DNA from: Carnobacterium_A sp049673005
GTDB taxonomy: Bacteria > Bacillota > Bacilli > Lactobacillales > Carnobacteriaceae
Direction of reading: 5' to 3'
DNA: 14,588 nt
Assembly: GCF_049673005.1 (NCBI RefSeq)
Contig: NZ_JBATXB010000001.1
Span: 1 to 14,588, forward strand
In this document: piece after piece, positions 13,052-14,588 of the stretch
Layout of the letters: every line of letters starts with the position of its first letter
Numbering within the stretch: position 1 is the stretch's first letter
Notes under the pieces: generated by a model
Database searches by the model: none
Seen by the model: the letters and a program-made list of their open reading frames with translations, nothing else
Told to the model about the DNA's origin: nothing
Made by a program: the position numbers and the translations under genes

Positions 13052-13465
13052 TTAATCTTTTCTGCTTTTCTCTTGAATTTCTTTTTTTTCATATTCCTTA
13101 TCGTTATCTTTACCATAATAATCCTCATTGTATTCTTCATCGTCTTTTTCCTTGTCTTTTTTTTTCGTTCGTTCAGCTATTTTTTTGTCATCATAGATAA
13201 AAATGTTGTGGACAATTTTTAAAATTGGACGCGTAGTTAATAGTAATCCCCCGATTAAATAAAGGTATTTCCCGTAGATATCTGGAATAGAAGTTAAACT
13301 AGATATACTTGCAATAACATAAAATATTCCTGTCAGAAAATCAGTCATTAGTGATATAAGTGAATAGCGGTTTTGAAAGTATAATCGAAAACGTCCACTT
13401 TTTATTTCAATATCTTCTTCTTTACCATGGTTAATATCATGTTTAGTTCTTTTAATTTCTGGCAT
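13052..13465 (-). CDS. YrhK-like two-helix membrane protein with long charged C-terminal tail
   Basis: A 137-residue protein in three parts. Residues 1-33 are polar and basic. Two membrane helices, about 36-57 (SLMTDFLTGIFYVIASISSL) and 65-90 (GKYLYLIGGLLLTTRPILKI), are linked by a short SIPDIYG turn. The layout and the closing 'GGxLLxxRPIxKxxH' resemble the YrhK-like domain family of unknown function. Residues 92-137 are almost entirely Lys, Glu, Asp and Tyr (KKKDKEKDDEEYNEDYYGKD), surely disordered and cytoplasmic. AAGGTG lies about 7 bp before the ATG. The hydrophobic reading frame on the opposite strand (13040-13222) is a mirror artefact of this charged tail. It is convergent with the stress dehydrogenase. 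Confidence 0.75.
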   Translation of the reverse strand: MPEIKRTKHDINHGKEEDIEIKSGRFRLYFQNRYSLISLMTDFLTGIFYVIASISSLTSIPDIYGKYLYLIGGLLLTTRPILKIVHNIFIYDDKKIAERTKKKDKEKDDEEYNEDYYGKDNDKEYEKKEIQEKSRKD

Positions 13466-13678
13466 ATTTCTTCACCTTTCATACTATTAAAACGGTAAAC
13501 TATCATCATATAATACTAAGGCACTAATTAATAAAAAATTACATTAGCTATCTTATTAATGATTTATGAAAATTAGTTGCTTGAATAAATCTATCTCTCA
13601 CTTGGTTATAAAAACAAGACTTGCTTTTATTTGGCAATAATCAAAAATAAAACATACTTAAAATAAAAAAACTCAAGT
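13466..13678. other. AT-rich intergenic stretch
   Basis: It lies between the glycosyltransferase and YrhK-like genes (both minus) and holds the latter's upstream region. No clear hairpin or promoter pair was recognised. The T7 run directly after the glycosyltransferase stop has only a very short possible stem, so the two genes may be read together. Confidence 0.4.
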
Positions 13679-14566
13679 TTATAAATTTCTATATCTACAT
13701 CGAACTCTATTTTCGTCTACTAACTCAAATTTTTCAATAGGAAATGGCGTTTGCTTTCTGATAGATAGATAATTCTCCCTATACGGGTGACTTGATTCTT
13801 TATGCCAGGGTTTAATATGACCACTATAGTGAATCAGTGCTGGTTCATTGCGAGATTCAGCGTACTCTATTTGTCCAATCTTTGTTGGGTGTTCTTTTTC
13901 ATCTAGTAAAATATAAGCTTGTGCATTCCATTTAGGATGTAAGACTAACCATCGATCATGTAGAATGGCATTCAGCGCATCTTGGTCATGGAACCTCAAA
14001 TTTTCTTGATTCGTTGAGGCAAAATTTAAAACTTGTTCTGTGATCTTCTCTGCACGCCATTTATCTAAATCAATAATCATAACACCTGAATTGAAATAAG
14101 TATTACTCTTTACGTCTATTTCCATCACATCCAATCTTTGATGGAAACCAGCATCTTCTATTGCAGCAACTAATTTATCACCTAAGTCAATCGACCAAAT
14201 ATCTTCAATCGGTTGTACTGCTACAATATCACAATCTAAATATATAGCTCTATGAATATCTGTTCTTTTTAAAAAGTTAGGAATGGCAATTCTAAAATAA
14301 GCTGTTGTAGGGATACGGTCGCTCTCAACCATATCCTCAAATTCTAATGGATCGATTTGTAAGTAACTAACTGTAGCATCATATTCATTCACCATTCGAT
14401 TTAGCTTTTCTTTTGTGATCAATGAGATATTATCATCAATTACGTAGAAATTAAATATAGATTCAGATTTTTTTTTTTGTAAAAGAGATAAAAATAATGT
14501 AGCTAGATGCGGTACAAATTCTTCATTTGCAGCTGATACAATAGTTATTTCAGTTTTTTGAAACAT
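13679..14566 (-). CDS. Family 8 glycosyltransferase (GspA/LgtC-like)
   Basis: A 295-residue GT-A-fold retaining glycosyltransferase. ITIVSAANEEFVPHLATLFL (7-26) is the N-terminal nucleotide-binding strand and helix. IYLDCDIVAV (108-117) carries the DxD metal/UDP-sugar motif (Asp111, Asp113). YFNSGVMIIDLDKWR (157-171) is the GT8 acceptor-side signature. HDQDALNAIL (193-202) and IHYSGHIKPWH (245-255, with the conserved H-Y-x-G-x-x-K-P-W) complete the site. The domain is full length. Family members use UDP-glucose or UDP-galactose; B. subtilis GspA is a general-stress member and LgtC acts in lipooligosaccharide synthesis. The acceptor here is unknown, perhaps a cell-wall polymer or lipid. No transmembrane segment, so cytoplasmic. 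AAGGAG lies about 10 bp before the ATG. Confidence 0.92.
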   Translation of the reverse strand: MFQKTEITIVSAANEEFVPHLATLFLSLLQKKKSESIFNFYVIDDNISLITKEKLNRMVNEYDATVSYLQIDPLEFEDMVESDRIPTTAYFRIAIPNFLKRTDIHRAIYLDCDIVAVQPIEDIWSIDLGDKLVAAIEDAGFHQRLDVMEIDVKSNTYFNSGVMIIDLDKWRAEKITEQVLNFASTNQENLRFHDQDALNAILHDRWLVLHPKWNAQAYILLDEKEHPTKIGQIEYAESRNEPALIHYSGHIKPWHKESSHPYRENYLSIRKQTPFPIEKFELVDENRVRCRYRNL

Positions 14567-14588
14567 AGTTCGTAGTCTCCTTATTGTA

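Noticed and set aside
13040..13222. Plus-strand very hydrophobic 60-codon frame
   Set aside because: It is the complement of the K/E/D-rich tail of the YrhK-like protein (AAA/GAA read as TTT/TTC), which creates a false membrane protein.
1..14588. CRISPR array, tRNA/rRNA genes, prophage or insertion sequence with transposase
   Set aside because: No regularly spaced repeats, no tRNA-like cloverleaf or rRNA stretches, and no transposase or phage gene found; the only mobile element is the intron at the left edge.

Overview
The window looks like chromosomal DNA of a low-GC Firmicute, most likely a lactic acid bacterium of the Carnobacteriaceae/Enterococcaceae type (my inference). The reasons are AT-rich intergenic DNA, strong AGGAGG-type ribosome sites, many Rho-independent terminators, a lipobox lipoprotein, and an MhqR-like quinone-resistance operon. 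There are no rRNA or tRNA genes and no CRISPR array.

Left part (1-5115), a loosely packed accessory zone. Positions 1-120 are the complement of the 5' end of a group II intron of bacterial class C. It sits directly behind a Rho-independent terminator, the usual target of that class, and runs off the left edge. Next come a small two-helix membrane protein (minus), the wreck of a RelB/RelE-type toxin-antitoxin pair (minus), a 96-residue three-helix membrane protein (plus), an ASCH-domain protein (minus) and a fasciclin-domain lipoprotein (plus). Long gene-poor AT-rich stretches separate them. One stretch hides a minus-strand locus for tiny membrane proteins with GTG/TTG starts (4398-4651), which may be one frameshifted three-helix gene.

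Middle (5116-6736), a MerR regulator and a divergent GNAT acetyltransferase. The promoter of the acetyltransferase is a textbook MerR target: -35 and -10 boxes 19 bp apart around a perfect 9+9 bp dyad. The regulator itself is broken by a -1 frameshift at an A5 run, unless that is a sequencing error.

6746-11411, minus strand: an NAD-type short-chain dehydrogenase with its own promoter, preceded in transcription order by a five-gene operon. The operon runs MarR/MhqR-like repressor, two different vicinal-oxygen-chelate ring-cleaving dioxygenases, FMN-binding flavin-reductase-like protein, MhqD-like serine hydrolase. By analogy with the Bacillus subtilis MhqR regulon it should detoxify hydroquinones, catechols and related electrophiles. 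An 18-bp perfect palindrome over the presumed -10 box is the likely operator.

Right part (12064-14588), stress and envelope genes: a long-form general-stress-type short-chain dehydrogenase (plus), a YrhK-like two-helix protein with a highly charged tail (minus), and a family 8 glycosyltransferase resembling GspA/LgtC (minus).

The decayed toxin-antitoxin pair, the merR gene and the small-protein locus each carry a lesion equivalent to one missing A in an A homopolymer. This should be checked against raw reads before these loci are called genuine pseudogenes.
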